Positions 9,405-18,567 of a stretch of 64,000 nucleotides of DNA are shown one piece after another. The translations under genes were made by a program, and so were the position numbers. The stretch covers positions 1-64,000 of the forward strand of contig JANQGW010000061.1 in assembly GCA_028282905.1 (NCBI GenBank), in the 5' to 3' direction. How positions within the stretch are numbered: position 1 is the first letter of the stretch; every line of letters begins with the position of its first letter. The stretch comes from Sedimentisphaerales bacterium (GTDB lineage Bacteria > Planctomycetota > Phycisphaerae > Sedimentisphaerales > Anaerohalosphaeraceae). The notes beneath the pieces were generated by a model. The model searched no databases. It worked only from the letters and a program-made list of their open reading frames with translations, and was not told the DNA's origin.

Positions 9405-12400
9405 TTAACGCGGCAGCAGACGCAGCGTTAGAATCTGGAACGGGCGGATGTCGAAGCGGACTTGATTGCCTTCGGTTTCCAGTTTTTCCTGGTTGTTTTC
9501 CAGCAGGTCTGTCACAAAGCACTCGCCAAGTTCAAAACCGCATGTCAGTTCCACCGGTCCGCGGCAGCGGTTTGCTTCATACATTCGCACGATGATGCCG
9601 TTGCCGTCGTCGGCCTGCTTAACGGTTTCGATCACCACGTTGTCGCGATCAACGCTGACGGTTGATTTCTGATTTCTGATTTCTGACTTCTGACGACTAA
9701 TTTCTGACCGATGGGCCAGCATCGGATTGTTAAAGGCATACGCCTGTTTGATGGTTTCGGTGCCTAACGCACCCGCATGCGGCAGCAGCCGATAGGTAAA
9801 GCTTTGCATGCCTTCATCGGCTTTCGGGTCGGGCATCGTTGCGCTTCGCAGCAGCGTCACCCGCATAACGTTGTCTTTAATGTCATGGCCGTACTTGCCG
9901 TTGTTCAGCAGGCTCACGCCGTAATCGCCTTCGCTCAGATCGACCCATTTCTGAGCACACACTTCAAAGCGTGCCCAGTCCCAGCTTGTGTTCCAGTGTG
10001 TCGGACGCTGGACGTGACCCCACTGAATTTCATAATTGGCCACATCGGAATGAATATCCACCGGGAAAGCGGCCTTGAGCAGGATATGCTTTTCCTGCCA
10101 GTCGATATCCGTATGGAACTCAATCGCCGGGCTGTTATGCTGTAAACTGATGCGCTGCGTATAAGTGCTGGACAGAATTTCACGCTTGATTTCAATCGTC
10201 CCGCGCAGCGGCCCGGTTTCAACAACTGTCACTGACTCAGCCGGTTCGGCCAGCCACATCTTGTCATCATAGAAAATATCGATATCCCACGCATCCCAGT
10301 CCAGCGGCCGGTCTTCGAAGGCCTGGAACTGGTTGCCGAGGGCGTTTTCGCTGAGTACCTGCCGCTTGTTGACCTTGTCATAGATGCTCGTGACATCGCC
10401 GTCACTGTTTAGCTCGACCTTGACAAAATCATTCTCCAGCAGGTTCTGCGAAACCGTCAGCGAAGTTGCCGGCGTTGCCGAGGCGGCATCTATTGTGACC
10501 TTCAGCGAAGTGATGCTGTATTCGTCAATGTTTCCTGTATCGATCAGTGTGCCGGCGTCAGTTGCTTGTGTCATCAATGCCGTACCATCGGCCGTCGTCA
10601 GAGATTCACCGTCCTGCAACTTGCCATCCCACATCGCGGCATCCGTGCGGGCAAATGACGTCGGGTTGGCAACAATCATGCCGCTGCCGGTTGCGCCGGC
10701 AATCGTTTCCAAGGCCTGCGTCTTCAGCGTGTCGGTATCGGTCTTAATCTGTGCATAGTCGCGGTGCGCATCTTCATACACGATGCCGACACTGGAGCCG
10801 GGAATAATATCATGGAACTGGTTCAGGCAGATCAGCCGCCAGACGTCAATCATCTTTGCTTGCGGATACTCATAGCCGCTGTCGAGCTGCGCGGCCAGCG
10901 CCGCCAGCCATTCAACGTCATGAGCGGCAAATTCCGACTCGCGGTTGGCTTTCTTGATCTTCGCGTGTGTGGTATAGGTGCCGCGATGTGCTTCCAGGTA
11001 CAACTCGCCGTTCCAGACGGGAAGCTCGCCGCAAGTGGCCTCCAGTTTCCGGAAGAACTCAATCGCCGAGCTGAAACGAACCTTTGGCATTCCCGGGAAA
11101 CTCTTGGTTTGGCTGATATTTTCCAGCATCTCGCGGGTCGGCCCGCCGCCGCCGTCGCCATAGCCGTAAGTCGTCATCAGTTCGCTGTGACAGTCCTTTT
11201 GCTTGCAGGCCGTCCAGGTATTCATCAATTCCTCGGCCGTGGTCATGCCAGTATAAGTGACCGCGCCGTTCTGCTGGGTTGTGCCCAGATGCGTCAGTAC
11301 TTTTGTGCCGTCCAGTCCCTTCCACTCGAATGTGTCATAGGGAATCTGATTATAGCGGCTCCACGCCATTTTCGTAGTAAAGAAATAATCCAGTCCCGCC
11401 AGTTTCATCAGTTGCGGCAGGTTATAGGCATACCCAAACACATCCGGCAGCCACATGATCGGCGATTCAGCATCTTTGCCGAAGTGCTCGGCAAAATACG
11501 CCCGGCCCAGTGTAAACTGCCGCGCCAGTGCCTCACCGCCGGACAAGTTGCAGTCGGCTTCGACCCACATGCCGCCGAGTGGTTCCCATTTACCCTCTTT
11601 GACTTTCTGTTTGATCTTCTCAAACAGTTCCGGGTAATCCTGCCGGATATATTCATACAACTGCGGCTGGCTCTGGCAGAAGATATACTCATCACACTCG
11701 TCCATTAATGCCGTGACCGTATGGAAGGAACGCCCGCATTTACGCCGGGTCTGGCTGATCGGCCACACCCACGCCACATCAATATGCGTGTTACCGATAG
11801 CGTTGACCGTCACATCCAGCGGATCGCCCGCGGTCGCCAGACCGTCGTTCAGTACCTGCTGAGCCTTTGGAACACTGGCATAAAAATCCTCGCCAAATGG
11901 TTCCCGCAGATCCAGGCATTTGAGCGCCTCGTCCAGTGCTGTCAGCACCCGCTCATTGGCAGGGTGGTTTTTCTCGATCACGTCAACCGCGCCCAAGGCC
12001 ATACGCGAGGCCGCAATAAAGTCACGGGTGGCTGTGTCGATGACCGCTAATTGGCAGTTGCGCATGAAAAATTTCATTTTCGGGACGCTGTCATAATAGC
12101 CCCATCGGCCCGTATAGCCGTCCAGTGCCAGTTGATGCTCTTTGCTGTCACGAACGTCGGCGGGCAGATAGATATCCCGATGGTAATTGTCCATCGCGGC
12201 GATGGGCTTGCCGTCCACATGCACCAGCGTCTCCGGATGGCAGAAATCCCACCCGAAAGCGTCGCCAATATGAAATGCCAGGGCGACCGTGGTTTCATCG
12301 GCCCAGTCGGCGGGCACGGTAAAGCGGCTGCGGAGCGTAAAATCACTGCACCACTGGCCCCAATAGGTTTCCGGCTCGATCACCGGCCAGTCGGAATCAT

Positions 12401-12554
12401 CCACATCGACACCAACCTGTCCCGGCTGATCCGAGCTATCGTTCAGCTTGTAGCGAAACGGGTTAATCGGGGTCGTTTTGCGGTAGATCAACGGGCCAAT
12501 CAGCTTGAGCCGCGTTTCCAGTTTCTTCCGGGTAAATCGCATATCGTGTTTCAT
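9405..12554 (-). CDS. Alpha-mannosidase, GH38
   Basis: About 1049 residues from the ATG at 12554 (MKHDMRFTRKKLETRL). The frame stays open upstream to 12773, but that would overlap the divergent GH130 gene and looks non-coding. GH38 blocks are clear: AIGNTHIDVAWVWP (zinc-binding His and Asp), MWLPDVFGYAYNLPQL with the likely nucleophile Asp near residue 371, and GDGGGGPTREM. The family removes alpha-linked mannose. No signal peptide is present, so it acts on imported oligosaccharides. Near the C-terminus it carries a short in-frame heptamer repeat (about 9664-9697) encoding KSEIRNQKS-like residues. Its partners appear to be the GH130 and GH94 phosphorylases on either side. Confidence 0.95.
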   Translation of the reverse strand: MKHDMRFTRKKLETRLKLIGPLIYRKTTPINPFRYKLNDSSDQPGQVGVDVDDSDWPVIEPETYWGQWCSDFTLRSRFTVPADWADETTVALAFHIGDAFGWDFCHPETLVHVDGKPIAAMDNYHRDIYLPADVRDSKEHQLALDGYTGRWGYYDSVPKMKFFMRNCQLAVIDTATRDFIAASRMALGAVDVIEKNHPANERVLTALDEALKCLDLREPFGEDFYASVPKAQQVLNDGLATAGDPLDVTVNAIGNTHIDVAWVWPISQTRRKCGRSFHTVTALMDECDEYIFCQSQPQLYEYIRQDYPELFEKIKQKVKEGKWEPLGGMWVEADCNLSGGEALARQFTLGRAYFAEHFGKDAESPIMWLPDVFGYAYNLPQLMKLAGLDYFFTTKMAWSRYNQIPYDTFEWKGLDGTKVLTHLGTTQQNGAVTYTGMTTAEELMNTWTACKQKDCHSELMTTYGYGDGGGGPTREMLENISQTKSFPGMPKVRFSSAIEFFRKLEATCGELPVWNGELYLEAHRGTYTTHAKIKKANRESEFAAHDVEWLAALAAQLDSGYEYPQAKMIDVWRLICLNQFHDIIPGSSVGIVYEDAHRDYAQIKTDTDTLKTQALETIAGATGSGMIVANPTSFARTDAAMWDGKLQDGESLTTADGTALMTQATDAGTLIDTGNIDEYSITSLKVTIDAASATPATSLTVSQNLLENDFVKVELNSDGDVTSIYDKVNKRQVLSENALGNQFQAFEDRPLDWDAWDIDIFYDDKMWLAEPAESVTVVETGPLRGTIEIKREILSSTYTQRISLQHNSPAIEFHTDIDWQEKHILLKAAFPVDIHSDVANYEIQWGHVQRPTHWNTSWDWARFEVCAQKWVDLSEGDYGVSLLNNGKYGHDIKDNVMRVTLLRSATMPDPKADEGMQSFTYRLLPHAGALGTETIKQAYAFNNPMLAHRSEISRQKSEIRNQKSTVSVDRDNVVIETVKQADDGNGIIVRMYEANRCRGPVELTCGFELGECFVTDLLENNQEKLETEGNQVRFDIRPFQILTLRLLPR

Positions 12555-12649
12555 AATGGTCAGATTCCGTCTTGTTTTTACAATAGTTTCATATCCGAAA
12601 TTATTACCGCAAAAGTGTAACAAACTTGCTTGATTCTTCAAACATATTA

Positions 12650-12663
12650 TCCTAATCTTAGGA
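12650..12663. promoter_or_regulatory. Palindrome in GH38/GH130 divergent promoter region
   Basis: TCCTAA-TC-TTAGGA is a 14-bp palindrome in the 160-bp gap between the two divergent genes. An AT-rich stretch that could hold a -10 element (TATAAC) for the GH130 gene follows. A shared operator would let both genes respond together; this is inference from position and symmetry only. Confidence 0.35.
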
Positions 12664-12714
12664 CACAATATGGGAATTATATAACAATAAATAAGACTTT
12701 TTTCGAGGTGTGTT

Positions 12715-13701
12715 ATGGCTGGTACATGTAAAATCGTAGGTCCGTCGTTGGCAAATATGCCGTGGGAAGACAAGCCCGCCGGATGTGGTGAGGTGATGTG
12801 GCGTTACAGTGCCAACCCGATTATCCCCCGCGACCTGATTCCGTTCTCCAACAGCATTTTCAACAGTGCCGTTGTACCGTATAAAAACGGCTTTGCAGGG
12901 GTTTTCCGCTGCGATGATAAAAATCGCCAGGCTTGGATTCACAGCGGTACCAGCAAGGACGGCATTAATTTTGAGATTGACCCGGAACCAATCAAGTTTG
13001 TCTGCGACGAGCCGGAAATCGCCGAATATCTGGAAGCCTACGATCCGCGCGTCTGCTGGATCGAGGACCGCTACTATGTAACTTGGTGCAATTTCTACCA
13101 CGGCCCGACGATTGGCATGGGCTATACGCACGATTTTAAGACCTTTACCCAGATAGAAAACGCGTTTTTGCCCTACAACCGCAATGGTGTGATGTTTCCG
13201 CGGAAGATTGACGGCAAATACGCGATGGTCAGCCGACCCAGCGACACCGGCCATACTCCGTTCGGTGACATTTTTTACAGCGAAAGCCCGGACCTCTGCT
13301 ACTGGGGCAAGCACCGCTATGTCATGGGCACGTCCATCGGCTGGCAGTCCAAGAAAATCGGCGCCGGCCCGGTTCCGATTGAAACTTCCGAAGGCTGGCT
13401 GCTGTTCTATCACGGCGTTTTAAATAGCTGTAACGGATTTGTTTACAGCATGGGCGCGGCACTGCTGGATCTGGATAAGCCGTGGAAGGTCATCTACCGG
13501 ACCAAGCCTTACCTGCTGTCGCCGCAGACACTGTACGAATGCGTCGGCGATGTGCCGAATGTGGTTTTCCCCTGTGCGGCTCTGACCGATGCCGATACCG
13601 GACGGATTGCCGTTTATTACGGTTGTGCCGACACCGTCACGGGTGTGGCGTTCTGTCAGTTGGATGAATTGATGGATTATATGAAAAAACACTCGTTCTA
13701 A
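12715..13701 (+). CDS. GH130 beta-mannoside phosphorylase
   Basis: A 328-residue single-domain five-bladed-propeller enzyme, full length for GH130. Conserved blocks are SVIFNSAV-type ([17 protein letters not shown]), [18 protein letters not shown] with the catalytic Asp, [20 protein letters not shown], and [19 protein letters not shown]. Close relatives phosphorolyse beta-1,4-mannosides such as Man-GlcNAc or mannooligosaccharides to mannose-1-phosphate. No signal peptide. It is divergent from the GH38 alpha-mannosidase and one gene away from the GH94 phosphorylase, so Man-beta-1,4-GlcNAc is the most coherent substrate, by inference. A strong hairpin follows the stop. The start has GAGGTGTGTT just upstream. 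Confidence 0.9.
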   Translation: MAGTCKIVGPSLANMPWEDKPAGCGEVMWRYSANPIIPRDLIPFSNSIFNSAVVPYKNGFAGVFRCDDKNRQAWIHSGTSKDGINFEIDPEPIKFVCDEPEIAEYLEAYDPRVCWIEDRYYVTWCNFYHGPTIGMGYTHDFKTFTQIENAFLPYNRNGVMFPRKIDGKYAMVSRPSDTGHTPFGDIFYSESPDLCYWGKHRYVMGTSIGWQSKKIGAGPVPIETSEGWLLFYHGVLNSCNGFVYSMGAALLDLDKPWKVIYRTKPYLLSPQTLYECVGDVPNVVFPCAALTDADTGRIAVYYGCADTVTGVAFCQLDELMDYMKKHSF

Positions 13702-13726
13702 GAGCGATTGCTAAAGCACAATAATA

Positions 13727-13768
13727 AAGCCGGGCCGGAAACCGCGTTTGCAGTCTCCGGCCCGGCTT
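13727..13768. terminator. Rho-independent-type hairpin after GH130
   Basis: A perfect 13-bp stem, AAGCCGGGCCGGA with TCCGGCCCGGCTT, and a 16-nt loop. It starts 26 bp after the GH130 stop and is followed by a short T-rich stretch (ATTTT). Confidence 0.85.
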
Positions 13769-13813
13769 ATTTTGCGTCTGATATACGCATTGTGTAAAGT
13801 TATCGCATGTATT

Positions 13814-13880
13814 TGTCATACCGGGCTTGACCCGGTATCCAGCACGAAACGTCTGGATTTCCGCCTTCGCGGGAATGACA
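13814..13880. repeat. Dispersed intergenic inverted repeat
   Basis: Begins TGTCATACCGGGCTTGACCC and ends GGGAATGACA, with two inner hairpins. It belongs to the same TGTCA...TGACA group as the copies at 2646, 25961, 26660 and 50081, and lies between convergent genes. Confidence 0.75.
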
Positions 13881-13930
13881 ATTATGGAAACGCTTTAGAA
13901 TTAAGCACAAAGCATATTTATCAAATCTCC

Positions 13931-15922
13931 TTATCGTGATTCCAGCTGAAGCAGGACAAAGTCCTGGGCTTTCGGAATATTCACGGTCAGCGTGTCGTTT
14001 TTGACGGTTGCGGTACCGCTGCCGTAGAGGGTTTTGGCGATTTTAATATTGTTCAGCAGCGGCAACTCAAATGAAAAGCTGTTTTGGTCGTTCTTTTCGC
14101 GGAAGATCAGTGTGTATCCACCGTTTCTTTCAGCATTGACTGAGACAAAACCCGTCCAGGTCGTCCCATCCGGCTGCGCACCCACAGGGATGATGCTGCC
14201 GGAGTAAATCGCCTGGCGGTGCTGTTTCCACAGCTGAACCAACGGCGTGACGCTTTGCCGGTAGGCGTCACTGAGTTCGGACACTTCCATCCAGGCCAGC
14301 GGCGAGGCAAACATGACCGCCGCGAAGAGGTAATCCGGCTCATAGGTCGCCGGTGCAAGCGGGTCGTTGCCGTATTTTTCCTTTTTACGTTCGTTGTTCA
14401 AGAATTCCATCCGCAGGCGAACCGGGTCAATATACTGGGCCAGACACCAGAGATTTCGCAGTGTGCGATGCGGATAATAGGTCTTATGATCGGTATAGCG
14501 GTTTTCCACGAAGATCGGCCCGACACGTGAATCACCCAGATACCCCGGCCGGCGGCCCGCGGTCACATCCAGATCGACTGTAACAACAGCCTCGGAATCT
14601 TCGGTGACTTTTTGCAGCAGATTCAGACAATTGCGCTCGGCGGTGACGTTTTTCATGTCAATCGCGTCAAATTTGAAATAGTTGACGCCCAAGTCGCGAT
14701 GCAGCTTCAGCACGCGCTGGGCATCCTTCGTCCAGTTGACAAAATCATCCGATGAGTCAATCGCATACCACAGGCCGAAATACATGTTGTGTTGGCGGGC
14801 TTTCTCGATCAGCGGCTTAAGGCCGTTGGGAAATCGCTTGGTATCCGGCTGCCAGAAATCGAAATCGCTGTCCCAGAAATCCTCCCATTTGCCGCGCTTA
14901 ACCGCCGAATTTTGAGAATGCCCCGTCTGCCAGCCATCGTCGATCTGGACAATATCGACGCCCAGTTTCGCCCCCGCTTCGATTTCCTTGCCGATAAACG
15001 ATTCATTAATGCGAGAATCACGATTGCGGTCGCCCCAGGTATTGCTCAGCAACATCCCGTCCCGTTTGGGATTATATTGGCGAAGCTGCCGCTGATATTG
15101 CTGAAGTTGCGCGATACGCCCCGGGCGGCCCTGGCTATAGGTCAAGATCGCATAGTAATAGCTCTGCGGGCGATCATTGCTGAGAGCGGTTTCATGAAAT
15201 CGCATCGTTTTATTGTCGTAACTCAGGTCACAGACAGACTTGACCGGACGGGACCACGGCAGCGGCCCGTGTTTAACCAGCATCAGGCCCTGTTTGCTCT
15301 CATTTTCTACAATAAAGATATTGCCGGCCAGTGTTAGCGGCTGAGAATCGCCCAAATCGAATACCTTCTCTTTGGACAGCGGGTCAGGATAACCGTCGGT
15401 ACGGTCGCGCAGTGATACGGCGGTCAGTTTCAGATTGGTATCAGTGAGTTTAAACTGCTCTAAAACGGATGTCATGGAAATGTCCGCATTGCCGCGATTT
15501 TCGAGGGAAACGCCGCCGACAATCGCCGGGGTATCCGGAAAAATCTGAAAGTGATAGGTGAGCGTCGCCTTGCTGCCTTTGGAAATAATATCCACAAACA
15601 GCGAGTCCTGTTCGGTCGCGCGATTTTGGCCGGTTTTACAACGCATCGTAACGGTGCGGTTTGTGTCCAGTTCGCTAAAACCTTCCGAGACTGTGGATTC
15701 CGAAACCCAGGTTACGCCGGTGGCCAAGTCAGTCAGGCTTTCAGGCAACAAAAGCCCCTCTTGAATTTTCCAGGTACGCGAAATCCGGCTGCTTTCCAAT
15801 TCAAAGCTGTTATCGTCAAGCCGGGCCTGACAATCCATAAATGTAACTTGCTGGGCATACAGCCATTGGGATGCCAGCAGGATAATAACAAGATTCAATA
15901 TGCGTTTTCCGATGCGAAACAT
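13931..15922 (-). CDS. Secreted GH36-type alpha-galactosidase
   Basis: A 663-residue protein with a signal peptide (MFRIGKRILNLVIILLASQWLYAQ, cleavage after about residue 23), an N-terminal beta-sandwich and a TIM barrel. Barrel motifs are LLSNTWGDRNRDSRINE, GVDIVQIDDGWQ, and YFKFDAID, where the Asp near residue 419 is the expected nucleophile. The family removes alpha-1,6-linked galactose from oligosaccharides or galactomannans. Other clan GH-D specificities cannot be excluded. Export suggests action in the periplasm or outside. The symporter gene upstream on the same strand could import released sugar. Spacing between the two is 250 bp, so they may be separate transcripts. Confidence 0.88.
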   Translation of the reverse strand: MFRIGKRILNLVIILLASQWLYAQQVTFMDCQARLDDNSFELESSRISRTWKIQEGLLLPESLTDLATGVTWVSESTVSEGFSELDTNRTVTMRCKTGQNRATEQDSLFVDIISKGSKATLTYHFQIFPDTPAIVGGVSLENRGNADISMTSVLEQFKLTDTNLKLTAVSLRDRTDGYPDPLSKEKVFDLGDSQPLTLAGNIFIVENESKQGLMLVKHGPLPWSRPVKSVCDLSYDNKTMRFHETALSNDRPQSYYYAILTYSQGRPGRIAQLQQYQRQLRQYNPKRDGMLLSNTWGDRNRDSRINESFIGKEIEAGAKLGVDIVQIDDGWQTGHSQNSAVKRGKWEDFWDSDFDFWQPDTKRFPNGLKPLIEKARQHNMYFGLWYAIDSSDDFVNWTKDAQRVLKLHRDLGVNYFKFDAIDMKNVTAERNCLNLLQKVTEDSEAVVTVDLDVTAGRRPGYLGDSRVGPIFVENRYTDHKTYYPHRTLRNLWCLAQYIDPVRLRMEFLNNERKKEKYGNDPLAPATYEPDYLFAAVMFASPLAWMEVSELSDAYRQSVTPLVQLWKQHRQAIYSGSIIPVGAQPDGTTWTGFVSVNAERNGGYTLIFREKNDQNSFSFELPLLNNIKIAKTLYGSGTATVKNDTLTVNIPKAQDFVLLQLESR

Positions 15923-16048
15923 GGCAGAAATCCCTTATGCTTTGAGTTATTTTTGTCTGTTTATACAGAGTCCGAATTATTATATGGAAAACTGTTATGT
16001 ATCAGAATGCCGCAACGGCGTTATTTTTGTCACTTGTTTGCATTGATA

Positions 16049-16083
16049 TATTTTAACTCTTTTCGATAAAAAGGGTTAAAATA
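16049..16083. promoter_or_regulatory. Long AT-rich inverted repeat between symporter and alpha-galactosidase
   Basis: Arms TATTTTAACTCTTTT and AAAAGGGTTAAAATA (15 nt each, one mismatch) flank a 5-nt loop. It lies 90 bp after the symporter stop and 127 bp before the alpha-galactosidase start, both on the minus strand. It could terminate the symporter transcript or be an operator of the alpha-galactosidase; the sequence does not decide. Confidence 0.5.
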
Positions 16084-16172
16084 ACGACAAGGGGCATTTG
16101 AGACATACCCGGCTTTTATGCGGCATATATCGCTCTCACAAGTCTGAACGGTTAATTCGTATGTTTCTGTGA

Positions 16173-18395
16173 CTATTCGATATCGTTGTCCTGTGCTTCG
16201 GCGACGGAATCGGTGACGCGGCCGTCGTCGGCTTCATCAAGCGATGAGCTGCGCAGTTTTCGGAACATGTACACGATATCCCGCAGGCCGCCGAGGAAGA
16301 ACCAGATTGTCAGGGCGACGGATATCCCGAAGATCAGCCACATCCATTTGTGCCAGAAGGCCAGCCACGCTTCATCGGAAATCCCTGCTTTTGAGTATAA
16401 CTGGTAGCTGTTGCCGAGCAAAAAGATGGTAAACCAAATCAGCGGCCAGCCCAGCGTAATTGCCGCAACGACTTTGTCCCAGAAGGTGAACTCGCGGGAA
16501 ATGCCGAGTTTTTGAAGCAGTGTGTGGCCTTCTTTGAAGGAAGTCGAATCTTCTCCCTCAATGGCGTATTTGCCGCGATGCAGAAGTTTATCCATGTTGA
16601 TATTGGCTTTGGGGCCAATCAGTGATACTAAGATATAGTTGGCGACACACAGGCCGATGATCCAGAATGAAACTTCCTGGCCGGTCAAATCCAGAATGGT
16701 TTCGAGACTGTTCCAGTAGAATCCGTCCAGTTTGATTGCGGCAAACCGGTTTCCAAGCTCCTGCCAGAAGGCCATTTCCTGCGCCCGGACGAAATAGTCC
16801 GAGTCGGCCTGGGTGATAAAGATACCGAGAAATGACAGCGACATGCCGAGAATCATCGTTGACCAGGCCGCTTGCGTTGAGCCGCGTTTCCAGTAGAGAC
16901 CGCCGATGATAGCCATGCCGACACCACCGGTAAAGATGGAGGCGGTGACCGCGGTAAACATAATAATATGCTGTGACTGCTTAAAGTACAGGCTGAAAAC
17001 AAAAATCCACACGGCTACCAGGAAAATTGACCCTCGCAGTGCCCACATGTGCTGCTTGGGCGTCAACGGCTTTTTCTTAAACGGCAGAATTACATCCTGT
17101 ATCAAAATACTGCCCCATGAGTGCAGATAGGTGTCATGCGTACTGATAAAGGCCCCGAGCATGGCCGCACACAGCAGGCCGAGCAGACCCTTGCCCAGAA
17201 ACGAGCCTAAAAACAGCGGCGTGCGAGCCTGCCGCTGCAGTTCGATCGGTTCGGCGGGAGGCTTTATTAAACCATCCTTTAATATATCTGCGGCTGTCTG
17301 ATCAATGATTTCCTCTACATCAACCTGAATAGAATATTCCTGCAAAATTGACTGATCAATAATTTCCTTCTTATCAACTTGGCTTTTAATTTGATCAATA
17401 ATTGCCTGTACGGCAACTTGGTCCATTTGCTGTTTGATTTCGGTTGACTGAGCTGTATAGTCCGTGTGTGTCATATAGGTTCGTGCACAAAGGGGAATAA
17501 CGATAACGACCAACGGAATAAAGACATACCATCGCCAGCCGCCCAGCATGATCGCCATTTTCGACTCGTGCGGGCTTTTGGCCGAGCTGTTATAGCCTGC
17601 GGTTCCTTGCCAGCCCATGGCATTGTAGAACATGATAATCACTGAAATCACATAGAACCAGACGTTGAAGTTTTCTTCTTTGCCCAGGTCAAAGGGGTTG
17701 ACCATTGATTTGCCGGGTTCGGCGGCCATGAGTGTGTCGGCAATATGCGACCACTCGATTTGCGTCAGCAGGAAAAGAACCACGACCGCAAAGATGACAT
17801 TGGCGAATGTCCCTTGAATGAAGTCGGTGATCATAATGGCGATCTGTCCGCCGAGGAAGGTGAAAAACAGTGATGTTGCCAGCAAGCACAGCATGACCAG
17901 CGGATAGGCGCTGATGCCTAAAAACTCAAATTCCGGCGGAATGCCGCACAGCCAGATGAAAAATCGCGCCCCGATGGCGGGAAAAATGGCAAAATTGATC
18001 ACGCCGGCTAAAAATGAGATCAGACCGGAAAAGACTCGGAAGTTGCGGCTGTAGCGCATTTCAAAGAACTGTGCCAGCGTCAGTGCCCGGGTCTGGCGGA
18101 AGCGGTAGTAGACCCAGCCGGTAATCGCCATGATAATGCCGATGGGAAAGGTGATCATCCCCCACCACTGCGAGGTAAAGCCGACTTCGTAGTTTAACTC
18201 AAAGAACATGACGAGGGTAATGACGCCGAGCTGGGCCATGCCGTTAGCAACCGACAGGAGGTAGCGTCCGCCGCAGCGTTCAGCGGCCAGAAAGGCCGAA
18301 ACACTCTTGGTAAATCGCTGGGTATAAAGGGCACCCAGTGTTAAAATGCCCAAAAAGCAGACAACAATCATCCAGTCTAAGCCGCTCATGTTCAT
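16173..18395 (-). CDS. Sodium:solute symporter (SSS family), sugar type
   Basis: A 740-residue integral membrane protein with about 13-15 hydrophobic segments. Typical SSS features are present: an N-terminal DWMIVVCFLGILTLGALYTQ helix, ALTLAQFFEMRYSRNFR and GAFISTHDTYLHSWGSIL. Length and a charged tail after the last helix match sugar-type bacterial symporters. A hydrophilic loop at about residues 313-385 carries three IIDQ-containing units, unusual for the family. Substrate is unknown; proximity to a secreted alpha-galactosidase suggests galactose or a related sugar. It is the first gene of this minus-strand pair, with AAGGG before the ATG at 18395. Confidence 0.9.
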   Translation of the reverse strand: MNMSGLDWMIVVCFLGILTLGALYTQRFTKSVSAFLAAERCGGRYLLSVANGMAQLGVITLVMFFELNYEVGFTSQWWGMITFPIGIIMAITGWVYYRFRQTRALTLAQFFEMRYSRNFRVFSGLISFLAGVINFAIFPAIGARFFIWLCGIPPEFEFLGISAYPLVMLCLLATSLFFTFLGGQIAIMITDFIQGTFANVIFAVVVLFLLTQIEWSHIADTLMAAEPGKSMVNPFDLGKEENFNVWFYVISVIIMFYNAMGWQGTAGYNSSAKSPHESKMAIMLGGWRWYVFIPLVVIVIPLCARTYMTHTDYTAQSTEIKQQMDQVAVQAIIDQIKSQVDKKEIIDQSILQEYSIQVDVEEIIDQTAADILKDGLIKPPAEPIELQRQARTPLFLGSFLGKGLLGLLCAAMLGAFISTHDTYLHSWGSILIQDVILPFKKKPLTPKQHMWALRGSIFLVAVWIFVFSLYFKQSQHIIMFTAVTASIFTGGVGMAIIGGLYWKRGSTQAAWSTMILGMSLSFLGIFITQADSDYFVRAQEMAFWQELGNRFAAIKLDGFYWNSLETILDLTGQEVSFWIIGLCVANYILVSLIGPKANINMDKLLHRGKYAIEGEDSTSFKEGHTLLQKLGISREFTFWDKVVAAITLGWPLIWFTIFLLGNSYQLYSKAGISDEAWLAFWHKWMWLIFGISVALTIWFFLGGLRDIVYMFRKLRSSSLDEADDGRVTDSVAEAQDNDIE

Positions 18396-18567
18396 AGAAA
18401 ACCCTTTTTTCGTGCTATGCCGTTCGATTCGTATCTATTATGACAAATTCCCAGCCTGAATGTAACGGCTTTACCGATGAAGTCAACCTTAATATTGTCA
18501 GACCGGACTTGTCGGGCATCTGGATGCAGGATTTGTCCCTGTTATCATGTTTTGGGAAGGGATGGGG

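Noticed and set aside
10764-11708. 314-codon plus-strand frame inside the alpha-mannosidase gene
   Set aside because: Antisense to conserved GH38 sequence; composition matches the shadow of the coding strand.
12555-12773. 73-residue N-terminal extension of the alpha-mannosidase
   Set aside because: It crosses the divergent promoter region and start of the GH130 gene, and the sequence is not protein-like.
12658-13413. Long open frame (about 250 codons) on the minus strand over the GH130 gene
   Set aside because: It is antisense to a well-conserved enzyme and has no family resemblance; it reflects GC-biased codon use.
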